64,000 nt of DNA from Macquaria australasica (lineage: Eukaryota > Chordata > Actinopteri > Centrarchiformes > Percichthyidae). How positions within the stretch are numbered: position 1 is the first letter of the stretch; every line of letters starts with the position of its first letter. The stretch is from the NCBI GenBank assembly GCA_005408345.1, contig SEMN01000010.1:1409501-1473500 (forward strand). The letters are read 5' to 3'. Under the pieces are notes generated by a model. The model ran no database searches, was not told where the DNA came from, and was given only the letters and a program-made list of their open reading frames with translations. Positions 24,129-36,589 of this stretch are shown here, piece after piece. Position numbers and translations under genes: made by a program.

Positions 24129-25130
24129 CATAGACTGTATATAAAGATGGACGACGCGTCTCCACTTCCTCCTACTCATGGATGTATAAAGAGAACTGGA
24201 TACAGCATCGGAGGAGGGGCCCCATTCATTCCTATGAAAGTTGTTCAGTGGCGCATGAAGCCAAAAAAGTTAGACTTCCCAGGTATAAAATTACCCGGAT
24301 CTTTCTCATAGCTTCTGCGTTGTGCGGTCCATAGAGCAAGCACACTAGCGTTTCCTTTAGCCCCGCCTCCCAACCGCTCGGTTTCAGGCTCACATGAATG
24401 GCAGTGACTCTATAATTCTGGATTCGGCTATTAATGCATTTTACAACTTTTAGGACATAATGATTTAAATAAGGGCTATTTAAGTGTTCGTACTGGCTGT
24501 GTTGTACCTCAAAAAATTATCTGCTGATTTACAGACATCTCTTTCACAATGTAAGTCTATGGGAAAAAGTCTCTTGGGGCCAGTGTGCATCACGTGACGG
24601 ACCCGGAAGTTGTAATTACACAGTTTTGCCACTATGTCAAATTGGCTTCAAAGCCTAGCGCACTTCCTGGGAGCTTGCTCCTACTGTACAAAAATGAATA
24701 CGGATACCGGGGCTGCCATCTTGCGTTTGTGACGTCATTTGGAGCCAGAGTCTGTGCAGTAGTGATCCACGGTGGAGCCGTGGTATTGAGGTCCCGCCCA
24801 TACACCCGTCTGAACCAATCTTGATCACACTCACAGTTGTAAATCATGACGTCTAACCCCCTTTTTATAGAATCAAATAACTGATTAAAACAAAACTTAT
24901 CAGAAAAATGAACACGCGTGATAAGAACTACCTAAAATGAGAGAAACCATCTTTGGGAAAAAATTTATTTGACATGTACTTTGATTTTTCACTTTGGCCC
25001 ATGTGCCATCCGCTAACATGGAGAAGGGGTTTATGATCTATACTGCAGTCAGCCAACAGGGGGTGATCGAGATGTTTTGGCTTCATTTTTGGGGAGCTGT
25101 CATGTCGTCCATCTTTATACACAGTCTATG
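24129..25130. mobile_element. hAT-type non-autonomous DNA element, copy A, with a nested insertion
   Basis: The ends are inverted repeats: CATAGACTGTATATAAAGAT at the left and its near-exact complement at the right, about 27 bp with one mismatch. Flanking 8-bp sequences GTCTGGAG (24121-24128) and GTCAGGAG (25131-25138) match at 7 of 8 positions, the duplication size of the hAT superfamily. Total length is 1002 bp, but 501 bp plus an 8-bp duplication belong to a second element inserted inside. The remaining 493 bp correspond to copy B at 36092-36581. There is no transposase, so mobilisation would need one in trans. Confidence 0.85.
24177..24677. mobile_element. 501-bp element nested inside the hAT-type MITE
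   Basis: It is flanked by perfect 8-bp duplications CTCCTACT (24169-24176 and 24678-24685). Copy B reads CTTCCTCCTACTGTACAAAA without interruption and so shows the pre-insertion site. The left end begins CATGGATGTATAAAG and the right end is GGGAGCTTG; long terminal inverted repeats are not obvious. No coding capacity. The 8-bp duplication suggests a hAT-mobilised element. It must be younger than the host MITE. Confidence 0.8.
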
Positions 25131-25138
25131 GTCAGGAG

Positions 25139-25835
25139 GGACAAGAGCTCTCAAAGTTTCCACACACATCTAGACACAAACTCTTATAACTTCATATAGC
25201 AGGATTTAAATATCAGCCTTCCTTGAAACCTCACAAATCAGTTTATCAATTGGTCATGGACTGGACAGTCAACCTTTATAAAATAGACTTGTGCATCAGT
25301 TGTTACCCCATATAGAAGACATTTTATCATGGTGGCCTGCCACAATTATACATGATGATCTGTCACGGCAAAAATACTTTCAAAATGATCCCATCTAAGA
25401 TTAAAATGACCTCACTTGGTAGTCTTGCCTGTTGTGTGCTGAGGAACTTTAGAGTGTCCATGACAATTATTGGCCTCGTGACACTTGACTTATCTGTCTC
25501 AGCTGTGTGGAAGCTGCAGATTCTGCAATACAGGTGTTCTCTCTGATCTTCTCAGGTCAGACTGCTATCCATCAACAACTGAACAGGAAAGAGAGGAGGT
25601 AATTTGTTACTGATTAACTGTGATCAAAGTTAGCTAAAAAAGCATCAATGATGATCTGACAGCAGGGTGGACTGGCCATCTGGAGCAGTGGGATTTCCTC
25701 TGTGGGCTGGTCAACCTGTGGGTCGACAGTGAATCAGGCAACACTGATATAAACAGAAATCTGTCACTTAGTGTCTGCGTCAGACTGGTGGGTGGGCTTC
25801 GTCTTTCTTCCCTAGCTACTTTGCTTCTGGTTCCA

Positions 25836-25837
<2 letters not shown>
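25139..25837. other. Non-coding stretch, nothing recognised
   Basis: No exon, RNA gene or bounded repeat seen. Confidence 0.45.

Positions 25838-25866
<29 letters not shown>
25838..25866. repeat. (AT)n microsatellite
   Basis: About 14 AT units, uninterrupted. Confidence 0.95.
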
Positions 25867-25868
<2 letters not shown>

Positions 25869-26924
25869 AAAGGACAAACTAATTAGTTGTGACTAAGCTG
25901 CAACTTTGTCGACAAAGGCGTAGCAAAACGCAGCATGTCGGCAAAACAACAACAACAGCAGCAGCTGCAACCATGTCTCTGTGTCTACTGGATCCATTCA
26001 GCCACAAACTGCTGCGCACTCAACAGCACTCCCAGCCCAACACACGGGAAATGTAGTTACACGCATGTAGCTGGTCTGCTCTGATACATGGTCATGCTAC
26101 AAAATCTACATTGTGTATATGGAGTTGAAGGAAGTGAGGACCACTGCTCTCTTGCCAACTGGGAGACTTAGTTTCTCCTTCCAAGGCTTCCAGTTTCAAA
26201 GAATAATAAGTCAGTACAGCAACGTCATATGACAGTGCTCTACCTCTCCTCAGCAAGTCCTTTGGTAAATACCACACTATAAAAGTGATCCCTAAAAAAA
26301 GATTTACCCTGTTTTTACCATCATCATGATTTTTACCAGCTTAACACTCTATTGTCAAAAGCAGTGAGACTCAGTGAGAGCATGAATCACTCATGTTATA
26401 ACATTGTCAACAAGGTCAAAGGTCACATAATAAAAATGGAAAAAGACAAAACAAAAGATCCCAAAAAATATATACAGAGACAAGAATATGCATTAAGATA
26501 ATAACAAAATATATACAGACATGAAAGAAGGATTTCTGCAGTTAGTCAAAGCACGAGCCTGTACAGCTGTATAGATTAAAATGGAGCCGTATCTGTATCA
26601 GACAGACATGAAATGGACAACAGAAAAATGCAGCTGAAACCCGCACAATGTAGAGTGTGTTCAGCTGTAGTTTTGTCAGTGGGTTAGCACTTTACTCAGC
26701 GAACAACTTGAACATTTGTGAGTGAGCATTTAACACACTTTTATACTAGACGATCAAATTAAAAACTGTAGCAACTGGGTTCTGTGGCAGATGTTCCACT
26801 AGTGTATACTTTAACATTTAATGCAATTTATTTTGTAGCCTAAAGGTGTTCTTTATCAGTAGTATCATATACTGTATCATCATATAACATTTCTTCTCTC
26901 TTCCCCCTTTTTAAAAATAAACGC
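25867..26924. other. Non-coding stretch, nothing firm
   Basis: A short CAA/CAG-rich run occurs at 25946-25973. No domain-bearing frame. Confidence 0.45.
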
Positions 26925-27040
26925 AGTAATGTTTACTCAGAGTACATTTAACATACCTACATTTTACTTTTATCTGAGTACATTTTTACACAAGTACTTT
27001 TACTTGAGTTTAATATTTTAGTACTCTTTCCATCCCTGCA
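26925..27040 (+). repeat. Right-end fragment of a fish MITE ('ACTTTTACTTGAGT' family)
   Basis: The repeated ACTTTTA and GAGTACATTTT pattern ending TTTCCATCCCTG resembles the distal end of the common fish element whose other end starts CAGTGGTGGAA (seen at 30175). It is a degraded copy without a target duplication that I can confirm. Confidence 0.5.
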
Positions 27041-30000
27041 CAGCCCACACAGCCCTGTATGACCACATCTTCACATTATCGGTCCCAGCTTTGCCCCAAC
27101 CCTTGACCTCTGTCACTTTGACACATGTTTACGTAAGACAAATGTGAGGGAGTAAAGTGGACCAGAAACCCCGCTGTTACCACACACCTCCCATGATCAC
27201 AGCCTTATTTACAGTCATCTCCCACAGCCCTTGATTGATGGCAGCCATCTCATTAACGCCACAGTAGTCCAAGGCCTCCTAACATGTCCGATCGGCACGT
27301 CCTCCCTCACTCAGGCTGTTGCACTGCAATTAAAAGTCCCCTGTAAACCAAGTGTACTCCAGAGAAAGAGAAATGGACCATACCATCGCTTCTACTTTGC
27401 AGCTTTGATGTTTCAGAAAGCAGCAAAGAAAATGTAAAGAGGCAAGTGGGGAATGTGGCAAAGGAGAGAGGTTAGAAGGAGGGGTGTTGGTATGATGTGA
27501 ATGATTTATTAGTGTAGCTGGACACTTAATAATTACTTAACACACACACACATAGATCACCTTTACAGTATTTCTGTCAGGCGACGGCGCAAGAATGGAA
27601 ATGATATGTGATTGATACCAGGAAGCCTAGGCACGGCCCAGGGGGAAAGCAGTGCAAGGTCTTACTTATAAAAACATCAATCAAGGAGCATAGTCTGTGA
27701 AGCCATGGGTTGTGAAACACCAGAGGTCCCCCACCCCCACTCTTCACACTGTGAACAAGACTTGCCTCAGAGGGAAGTAGGATTCCTTGGCTCGGTTAAT
27801 GAAGACACTGATGCCGTGCATGACTGCTACATGCAGAAGAAACATATCACAGTGCTGTCATCATGCATGCAAACCAGAGCGCAACCTTGACTGTTTACCA
27901 GAGCTGCAAACCAAAATGCACCACACCATGGAGTCGGCCACATACAGCCACAACCACAACAAGATGAAAGTGAACATTAATGCTACCATGTAAGAGGATA
28001 TGTGCAACCTGAAATAAAATTATAATGAAAATAAGTGATCATTGGTTTTTAGATTAGTCTTACTGCCGTAATGCTCTCTGTGGCTGCACCGAAACACATT
28101 TTATCTCGGTTGTAGGAGGGGAGACAGTTCATTAGGCCTATTTCAAATGGGATTGGATTACAATAAATAAACCTGCAATGAACCTAGACTCCACCGCAGT
28201 ACTAAAATCACATTTTATTCAGATTAAGCATACATACATACTGTACAAGAGGTAGGCCCACAAGCTAATTACTTATGATACCCCACTGCATGATACAGTA
28301 AACTGGGAGGGCATAATTTAGGCTCTGATGCTGGCAACTTTATCAACAATAAAGGTTAATAAAAACCTAACATCCTTGTATAGAAGTGGCTCTGTTAGAA
28401 TAGAATAAGATAGTTTGTGGTTATAAAACGTATCTTGGGATTGTGGTTTTCTGAGGTGATCTGTGAGTATTTTGTCCTTTGAATTTTGACAGATGAAAGT
28501 AATAGCCAAGGTTGCATCACTGTTACTCTTGTATAGTTGCCTTATACTTCTAGTTATACTAGTTCTGTTTTGCAAAAGTACGACTCTGGAAGCTTTTCTG
28601 TTCTTCTGGATTCTGTGCTGGCTTTGATTAGAAACAAATACAGCCCACACAATATGAATTGCAGTGAGCTCATATCATGGCTTGTCATTCGAGAGCAGAA
28701 CTAACATGAGCGCTGTCTAATGTCATGGAACCTTTGTGTTTTGTGTTTCTCAGTACAACTGTTTACCAGTCACTATTCTGCTCATTATTTTTACTTTCAC
28801 AAAGGTCATTTGTCAAGCCTCTTTTAATTGGGTTATTTTTCATTGGACACACACAGCCCTCTGGAGAGTATTTCATTTAAAATGTTGATAAGCACCTGAT
28901 TGTTCCTGTGCCTGTCATCTGCATGATGTTATAACATGCGGGCAGTGGTGCTAGGGAACTAGGGGTTTGAAAATACGCTAATTAGCATTTTTATGCTCTA
29001 AAGCAGATGAAATTGTTTCTTTAGCAGAGAAAAAGAAACACATTGTTGTCCATGTGTTTATTTATAAATATGAACACTTAATAACGAGCAGTGTTTTTTC
29101 TTCCATCTGTGAGGACATTTGTGGAGTTATATTTGTTTGTTTTCTCTTTTTTCGTTCTGGCCATTTAATTGGAGACTTCCTTGAAGGAAATGTGAAAGCA
29201 CTTCAGTTTCCCCCTGCTACCTATTTGCATTGCATTATGGTGCAGGTTTGGTGGCTAGGGAAGGGTCTGGAACCATGCTAATGAACACCCTTGTTTTAAT
29301 TAACTTCAAGTTAAAATGGCGTGAAATTGAAAATGATTATTGCCAAAGTAAACATGCCTAATTAGGATATAAGGGGTGTAAGTAAATTATTTGATAACTA
29401 TTGTTTATTTGGAGCTGTGCATCACCTGGTTTGAGTTAGGAATTAATCTCCACAGCACAAACTGAATGCACGATGGCAGACAATCTAATTTTCTGTGAGT
29501 GGTAAAGAAATAACCAGTACAGCTGTTCAGTAATTTAAAGCTGTTTAACAGTTTAGCTTACTAATACATATTTTTCTCCTAATGATTGCAACAGGTTGTT
29601 AAAGACAAGACCCCAGCAAGGAGGAGTGCCAGATTGACCTGTGCTCCATCTGCCCAAATAAATGAGACAAGATAATCAATAATATAAGTTAGTTAAATAG
29701 CATTGTGTATGAATTTTGTATTGTGCCCTTGTCAGTGCTTCTACAGTCACAATCGATACAGAAACACTATACAAATGAACAGTTTCTGTTATGTTCTAGG
29801 CTTTAATAATCATAACTGAATGAAAGACTAAATATTAACAAGCTTTTTCAAAATGAAGTTTTATTCTGAGCTCGCTGAAAAGTCTCAATACCTGCGCTAA
29901 ACAGTACTTTCATATTTAAATCAGTGCAGCTCAGCAGAACAGGTTGAGAGGCTGGCACTGACAGGAAGGAATCTGCCATTGGGTGATGAATGAGCCTGTC

Positions 30001-30174
30001 AGATTAGGGACAATTTGATCATGTCTATTGACTCCAAGTTTAATTTCACTGATCGCATCATGAGCAACGATGCATGTACAGACATATGCTCACTCATTAC
30101 GACTTGGACTGGTGTGACCCTCCTTGCTTCTATATGATTTCCATTCTGACCTGTAATTTGTATTGACATGACAG
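27041..30174. other. Non-coding stretch, nothing recognised
   Basis: It contains an 110-codon minus-strand open frame at 28318-28650 without domain features. Between 28977 and 29370 several homeodomain-type TAATTA cores occur, including the perfect palindrome GCTAATTAGC; this is a possible but unproven regulatory cluster. Confidence 0.4.
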
Positions 30175-30385
30175 CAGTGGTGGAATGTAACTAAGTATGT
30201 TCACTCAAGTACTGTACTTGAGTACAATTTTGATGTACTTGTACTTTACTTGAGTATTTCCATTTTAAGCTACTTTATACTTCTTCTCAACTACATTTTG
30301 TACTTTTTACTCCACTACTTTTATCTGGCAGCTTTAGAAACTAGTTACTTTTCAGATTAAAATCTTACACATAAAACCATAATGA
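30175..30385 (+). repeat. Left-end fragment of a fish MITE (CAGTGGTGGAA family)
   Basis: It begins CAGTGGTGGAATGTAACTAA, followed by GTACTTGTACTTTACTTGAG and TACTTTTTACTCCACTACTT. This is a highly repeated teleost element rich in TACTT units. The right end was not found downstream, so the copy is truncated. Confidence 0.7.
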
Positions 30386-30480
30386 GTTTCTAAAATTATA
30401 TATTGTTAAGGGTTGAACTACAAATTGTAACTTATAAAGTATGGTAGTTAAAATTAGCTCCACCTCGACCAACTACAACA

Positions 30481-30960
30481 TTAAAGGCTAATTCCAGTAT
30501 TTTTAATACTCGATATACATATTTTGGGGTCTAAATGACTAATAGGTACAAAAAGTTTTGGTCCAGTAGATTGCCTCAGCCGGCAGCTGCAAAAGGGCTG
30601 CAATGTGATCCTTGTGGGCAACTGCGCCCATCAAAGTACATCTACTAAAAGTGCTTGTTTTTGCCACTGACAGGCTCAGATTATGTCTGACAACATGATG
30701 GAAAGGATCCCTACAGAGACAGACCTTTTTGATAAAGAGTAAGATCCTTTTCGTTTAACCAGAAACAGAAGTCTCACTCTGAAATCTCGCGAGAGGTGAG
30801 TTGTTGCTGGAAGACGGTGTGTCACCGTTAAATAGTGACGTCAACAGCAGTAGTTGTTTCAGCTTGGCAGTCAGTCACTTGGCAGCAGTGGTCACTTACT
30901 GCTACGTGGCTTTTCACAGCTTAAAACTCCTCTGAGCAGCTATAGCTCTCTGTAGCTTTC
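30481..30960. repeat. Probable teleost repetitive element
   Basis: The opening TTAAAGGCTAATTCCAGTAT and the internal blocks TACTAAAAGTGCTTGTTTTT and GAAACAGAAGTCTCACTCTG are, to my recollection, parts of a common fish repeat. The extent is uncertain and neither end is flanked by a clear duplication. Confidence 0.4.
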
Positions 30961-33887
30961 TGTACAAGCTCTTCACCCACAGAACATAGTCATCTGGATA
31001 CTATACCATTTTAGTTTTTGTTATACGACATTTTGATAATTGGAAGCCATGACGCAGTGAAAACGATTAGATTCTGTCAGTAATCTCATCATTGAGGCTG
31101 TGCTGTGAAAATGTTATTGAACTAATTCTACATGAACTTGTGTGTACCCAGCCTTGATTCAGCAAACAGTAATTTAAATTCATACACTTCAGCCAACAAC
31201 AAGTTGACTAATTTATCTTAACTGTAATTAAAGATAAGGGGATCAATAAAAAGAAATACGCCTGCATTGGCATTTTGCCACACTTTCACCAAATTCAGTG
31301 GTGCTGACAGGCTAGCCTGAGGCTATTCTTCTTACTCATGCATTTTAAAGATTGGTGCAGACAGTCTTTTCTGCGTGGATCATCTTGGATCACCTACGTT
31401 TAACCAACACTACACTACAGTAGGATCCTATGATAGATGCACAGTGGCTCCCAGCTCCCAGCTTTTTCTCAGTTTCACAGTGTCAACTGAATACCTCTGG
31501 GGCTTTTGGTCTGTTAATCAGACAAAATAATGGGTATAAATGTTAGTTGCATCCCTAGTTTGGATTTTATTACCCCTTCTAAATTTGTCATCAGTGCATT
31601 TTTGATAACTTGAGTAAAAAAAACAGTAGTTTCCATCAAGAAACACCATCTAGAACTGCCAAGAATTTCTAAGGTAATGAATCACATGAAATGAGTAGTA
31701 AAGGACCATATTAATGTTTTGTTGAAGCGAGTCCACTTAACACAAAATAACACGCATAAAGTTTAGATGTGAGGCAAAGTGGTGGTTTTTGCAGGGTCTG
31801 CTAACCCAGGCCTTTTCTGTAAAAATGTTGAGACCGCTGATCACTGTTCAGATAACCAAGTGGTTCTTGGTTATTGATTGTTTACAATCCTTATCAGCAC
31901 TAACAACCGTGATTGGAGCATCCCTGCTCATCAACAAAAACAGAGGAAGCTTTCTTGTCTAAAAAGTAACTTTCTTTTGACCACCAGTGGTTGAAGGAAA
32001 TGGCTGGGTGTGGAATGAGGTGCAAACTTGGAACTTTTAATCAGAAGAGGCCAGGGAAGCGGTAGTTTTCACTTTTGTATTTTGGGATACTGTTTTTATA
32101 CAATATTTGTGATGCTTGGCTATCTCCATGTGTCAGTGAACATTAATCCCAAATGCATAATGTTTAAAACTATTATAAAGCTTTTCTTGAAAAACATATA
32201 TAATAAAATAATGACAAACTTCTACCTACGGTGTTCTTTAGCCCCAGTTTAGAGTAGTTTAATGTAATATTCTTTCCTCAGAGGTAGGGATCTGTATTTG
32301 GAGGGAACTGTTTGTCAGAGGGAAGGCCAAATACATTTTATTTTTCTCTATCAGCACTCAAGTATTTTTGTGTAATTTCCTTGCACCAGAATGCATTAGT
32401 ACAACCTTAAACTATGACCATGTGAATAGCACAAAAATAGGCTTTTACCATAGAAAAATCAGCAAGCTGTAAAAGCACTTAAAAGACAACAGAAGGAAAA
32501 TATGTTGATAGATGAAAAACTGGATTAGACTTTACCAGAAATTTGCTGTGCAGAAAATATTTGTCCTGCTTGTGCTCTCTTTTCAATTGTTGGCCTGACA
32601 GCTTGCCTGAATTATAGTTCAAAAACTGCTTCTTGCAGTTCTTTTGGTGCATTTTGTCAACACAAGATGCACGTCCTATTTGGTGCAATCCAGGTAGTGA
32701 CTTGCTTTGCTAACAGTAGGTCACTGTTGACTTTTTATACACTCTCTAGAATATTTGTACATCTGGTCTTCACAAAATAAGCACATTACAGTCCCCAGCT
32801 GCTGGGGAATGCAGCAATCACAGCCAAGGCGATGGAAACATGCCATTGGGAGAGCCCCAAAGAAAAACATATACTGTGCTCTCAAATTCAGACTAGCCGT
32901 GTATGATTTCAGAAAATACAGCTCAGGGACAGTCACATTTTATTAGCATCATGCAAAGCAGTTATGTCTGTTTAGAGTGGCTGTCTGTAGCAGTGTAATA
33001 TGATGAAATACTCTGAAGTGGTTTTTGTCTGTTTATTTGGCTTTTGTCACAGTTGCAAACAGCATGCACAGTAAAATGAATATAGAGAAGGAAAACCAAC
33101 CCAAATAACACCCTACACTACATTTTCTCCCAAAATCTACCATCCTCCTCTCAACCCACCTGTCTCCAAACCCTCCAAACAACACAACTCAACATCTGAG
33201 GTATCAAAAGCACAGTTTAGCTGTCTTAGAGTTACCTGGCTTGGATGACATTTGGCATTTGTGCTCTTTAGTGTAATGACTTACAGAAAATAAATGAATC
33301 CTTGATATCTGATCAAACTGTTACATTTATAATTTACTGGGAGCTAATTAACAGTGTGCGGACATTTTTCTCTAATAAAAACCAGTGGGCAGTGTAATAT
33401 ATTTATTTAATCCCACTGAGTCTAGAAAGATTTAATATTCACAAAGTCTCCCTGTGTTATCCTGAGCTGCAGTGATAGACGAGAGTGTAATAGCTTTCAT
33501 TGAAGTAATCGCTAATCAGTAATCCTGTCGACAATGAAACAAATATGGCAAAACAACTGTCATTCATTCTAAATATGACCAACTTTCTTCCTGAAGTTAG
33601 AAGTCCTGTTTTGAAACCAGATTGGACAAATTGCTATGCTACAAATGTTTCTTACGCTACTAATTATCATAGAAAGCACATAAGTGTTTTAAACTGAAAT
33701 GTTAATTGCTCTGTGCCCATTATTGCCAAGTCATTGTAAATGCAGTCATTTTGTCTGTCGATTTTTTCCAGTTTGCTGATTGATTAATAGTCCACTCCTG
33801 AGCTGGTTGGCTGTGCAACATGTTACCATGGTGACGACCTACAGGTTAAGTGAGCCAGCTTTGTAAGACCTACGGTACCTGAGTTAA
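30961..33887. other. Non-coding stretch, nothing recognised
   Basis: Open frames up to 74 codons with no domain. A short 9-bp hairpin (ATAACCAAG/CTTGGTTAT) occurs near 31855-31877. Confidence 0.45.
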
Positions 33888-34060
33888 GGCCAGTTCATGG
33901 TTTCCACATCCACGTGGCCGCAGGTGTGTGCGTGATGGAAATTTTGTCATCTGCCCAAGTCCGCAAAAGCATGTGTGGACATCTGTGCGAACATCTGCAT
34001 GCAGCCCAAAATTTGTGACCGCGCAGTCTGTACACACTACTAGCACACCGACACTAAAGC
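33888..34060 (+). repeat. CpG-bearing repeat fragment
   Basis: AGTTCATGGTTTCCACATCC and CACGTGGCCGCAGGTGTGTG stand out from the AT-rich surroundings and resemble a fish interspersed repeat. Short open frames on both strands overlap it. Boundaries unknown. Confidence 0.35.
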
Positions 34061-34829
34061 ACAAAAGCTGTGCACTGTATGTACTGTATTCCCCATCCTT
34101 GGTCCTATTCCCATCAAGCGGTCACACACACCATTTTCTTTTTTTTTGACTATTTCATGTTGTTCATCCAAATACAACAAACAAAGGAGCTCCGCTTCTT
34201 GCTGTCAGGAGGTCGCCATCATGTTTTCTAGTGTCTGAAGTATGATCAAGGCTGTAAGCCCAAAGATAGCTGGCCAGTCTGCTAATCTTGCTGTGTGATA
34301 CAGGCTGGTGTTCAGTCTGCACACAAAACACGGACTTAATAATCAATGAATGAAAAGAAGAAACACATTTACATGTACATGCACATTAACAGATATAAAC
34401 ACTGTATGATTTTGACAGTGAAATGGCAACTGTTGCTTGCAGTATTTATTTCAATTCCAAATGACAAAATTAGTCTTTGTTTAATGTGCTCTCTGCGAGT
34501 CAGGGTCTGTACTTACCCTCGACCAAAGGTGGTGTTTTAGAGAAAGAATCACAACTAATAGTTTTGAATCTATCTCTAGTTCAGTGACTAATGTTTAGTA
34601 AGTGTGTCACTTTATTTTACAGCCTTAAAGTTAATAGCCAGCTACTATAATTGACCACCAACTGTTAATGAACTGCCGGCGAAATCTCCCTGGAAGAATT
34701 CTTTTTGAGACAAAAATAGTTTACAGTGTTTTTTGTGGATGTTGTGAGTACAACAAACAAAATTTCATTTACCAAAATTGTATTGGAGTGGTGTGAGAAA
34801 TCTCAGAGACTGATATTTTAGAACCTTAG
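34061..34829. other. Non-coding stretch, nothing recognised
   Basis: No exon or bounded repeat. Confidence 0.45.
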
Positions 34830-34920
34830 CACAAACAGACGATCTGCATGGCTAGATACCACCAGAGGTACAGAAGGAAATAATGTGTTTTTGCAATTAG
34901 GGTGAACCAATCCTTTAATG
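34830..34920. repeat. Possible end of a fish DNA element
   Basis: GCATGGCTAGATACCACCAG followed by GGGTGAACCAATCCTTTAA resembles the end of a common teleost element that finishes in 'gtgaaccatccctttaa'. It is a short degraded copy. Confidence 0.35.
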
Positions 34921-36083
34921 TTGTTCTTTATTAGCATATACCTAGTTAGCTCAATCACTTGCAGTTGTTGCCCATAGAGATAGGCACACAGTAGCAACAG
35001 CACATGGAGACCAGAAGGGAGAGCAGAAGGAAACAGAATGCAATAGTCATCCAAAGTTGTGGGTCCAGGATTTTTTGACCATAGTGGCTGTGGGTTGGCT
35101 AAAGGGAGAAGCTTATCAAACTCCAATGTTTTGCAGCAGTAACACACATTCGTTGAGTCACTTTGACATTACAAATGAGTAACACTTAACTCAAAAGCCA
35201 AAATTTAATATGTTTCTCAAATATGATAATAATAACAATAAGAGGATGACACTCACTGTTTAAATCACAGTAATTAAAATGATGAAATAATCCAGAATAT
35301 GTCATGTATACATTCGAATACACAAACTGCGCTTTTCATCAGATATTTGATGAGTCTAATTCAAATAAACCCTCTGCATTTATTACTAATAATAATACTT
35401 TGTAATATAGCACATTTCTGGACAAGAAGTACTCGCTACATAATACGATATAGCTTCCCCTCAAACAATAGAATCATTGAGAGTGCACACCTACCATATA
35501 TATCTGTACCTACAATTAAAATATAAATAACTGTAAGTGCTTAAGGATTTGATAGCAAAAATAGGAGACTTAAGTGTAAACATGCACCAGATAAGGGAAG
35601 AAAATACACACATGCACAAAAATACACAAACTGTAGTGTCTGTATTTTTCCACTCTCTGCAGCATCCATCTTCTTCTGAGCACAAATTTTAAAAACATGG
35701 AGACAGCGGAGAACCCCCATCTGTTTGATTTTCTCTTAAAAATCATAATAAAATGCTCTGATTCCTGACCAAAGGAATTAGTCTGCCTCCTCTTTCAAAC
35801 CTGAATTACGACAAACTGCCACCAAGTTGCACAACAAGCCCTTACATGGCCCGATTTCACGTATCAATCAGTGAAGCCCAGAGCATATCAAACTGTTGCA
35901 CTGCTCATTAAAGAGATTTTTCCTAGCCTGGGAAAAGAATCCACCATGTCTTTTAAAATCTGGAGCTGATTTAATTGTTGTTAAAAAGTCGAAGCAGTGC
36001 TCACAATTTGTGACTAAGCAGTGTGTATTTTTAAATTTACCAGAATAGAAAAAAAACAAGTAATTAGGGTGCACTAAGTATGT
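34921..36083. other. Non-coding stretch, nothing recognised
   Basis: It includes a 109-codon minus-strand open frame at 34818-35147 with no recognisable domain. Confidence 0.4.
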
Positions 36084-36091
36084 GTAACTGC

Positions 36092-36581
36092 CATAGAATG
36101 TATATAAAGATGGACGACGTGTCTCCACTTCCTCCTACTGTACAAAAATGAAGCCAAAATACCCCGGGTACGGGAGCTGCCATCTTGCGCTGGTAACGTC
36201 ATTTGGAGCCAGAGTCTGCGCAGTAGTGATCGACTTCCCGCCTATACAGCCGCCTGAGCCAATTGCGAGCATACTCACAGTTGTCAATCATGACGTGACA
36301 CCCCGTTTTTAAAACATCAACTAACTAGTTAAGAACAGAAACACGAACACTTGAACAAACATCAGCGTGGTAAGAACTACCTAAAATGACAGAAACCATC
36401 TTTGGGAACATTTTATTTGACGTGTACTTTGACTTTTCAGTTTGTCCCATGTCCCATCCGCTAACATGGAGGAGGCGGGGCTTATGACCTATACTGAAAC
36501 CAGCCACCAGGGGGTGATCGAGATGTTTTGGCTTCACTTTTGGGGAGCTGTCATGTCTTCCATCTTTATATACAGTCTACG
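36092..36581. mobile_element. hAT-type non-autonomous DNA element, copy B
   Basis: The element is 490 bp with ends CATAGAATGTATATAAAG and the complement of CGTAGACTGTATATAAAG. It is flanked by a perfect 8-bp target duplication GTAACTGC (36084-36091 and 36582-36589). It matches copy A throughout once the 501-bp insertion in A is removed. No coding capacity; a MITE of hAT type by duplication size. Subterminal sequence is CpG-bearing (GACGACGTGTC, GGTAACGTCA). Confidence 0.9.
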
Positions 36582-36589
36582 GTAACTGC

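Noticed and set aside
26925..30385. One long transposon bounded by the two TACTT-rich repeat ends
   Set aside because: The right-end type lies to the left of the left-end type, so the two pieces face away from each other and are separate truncated copies.
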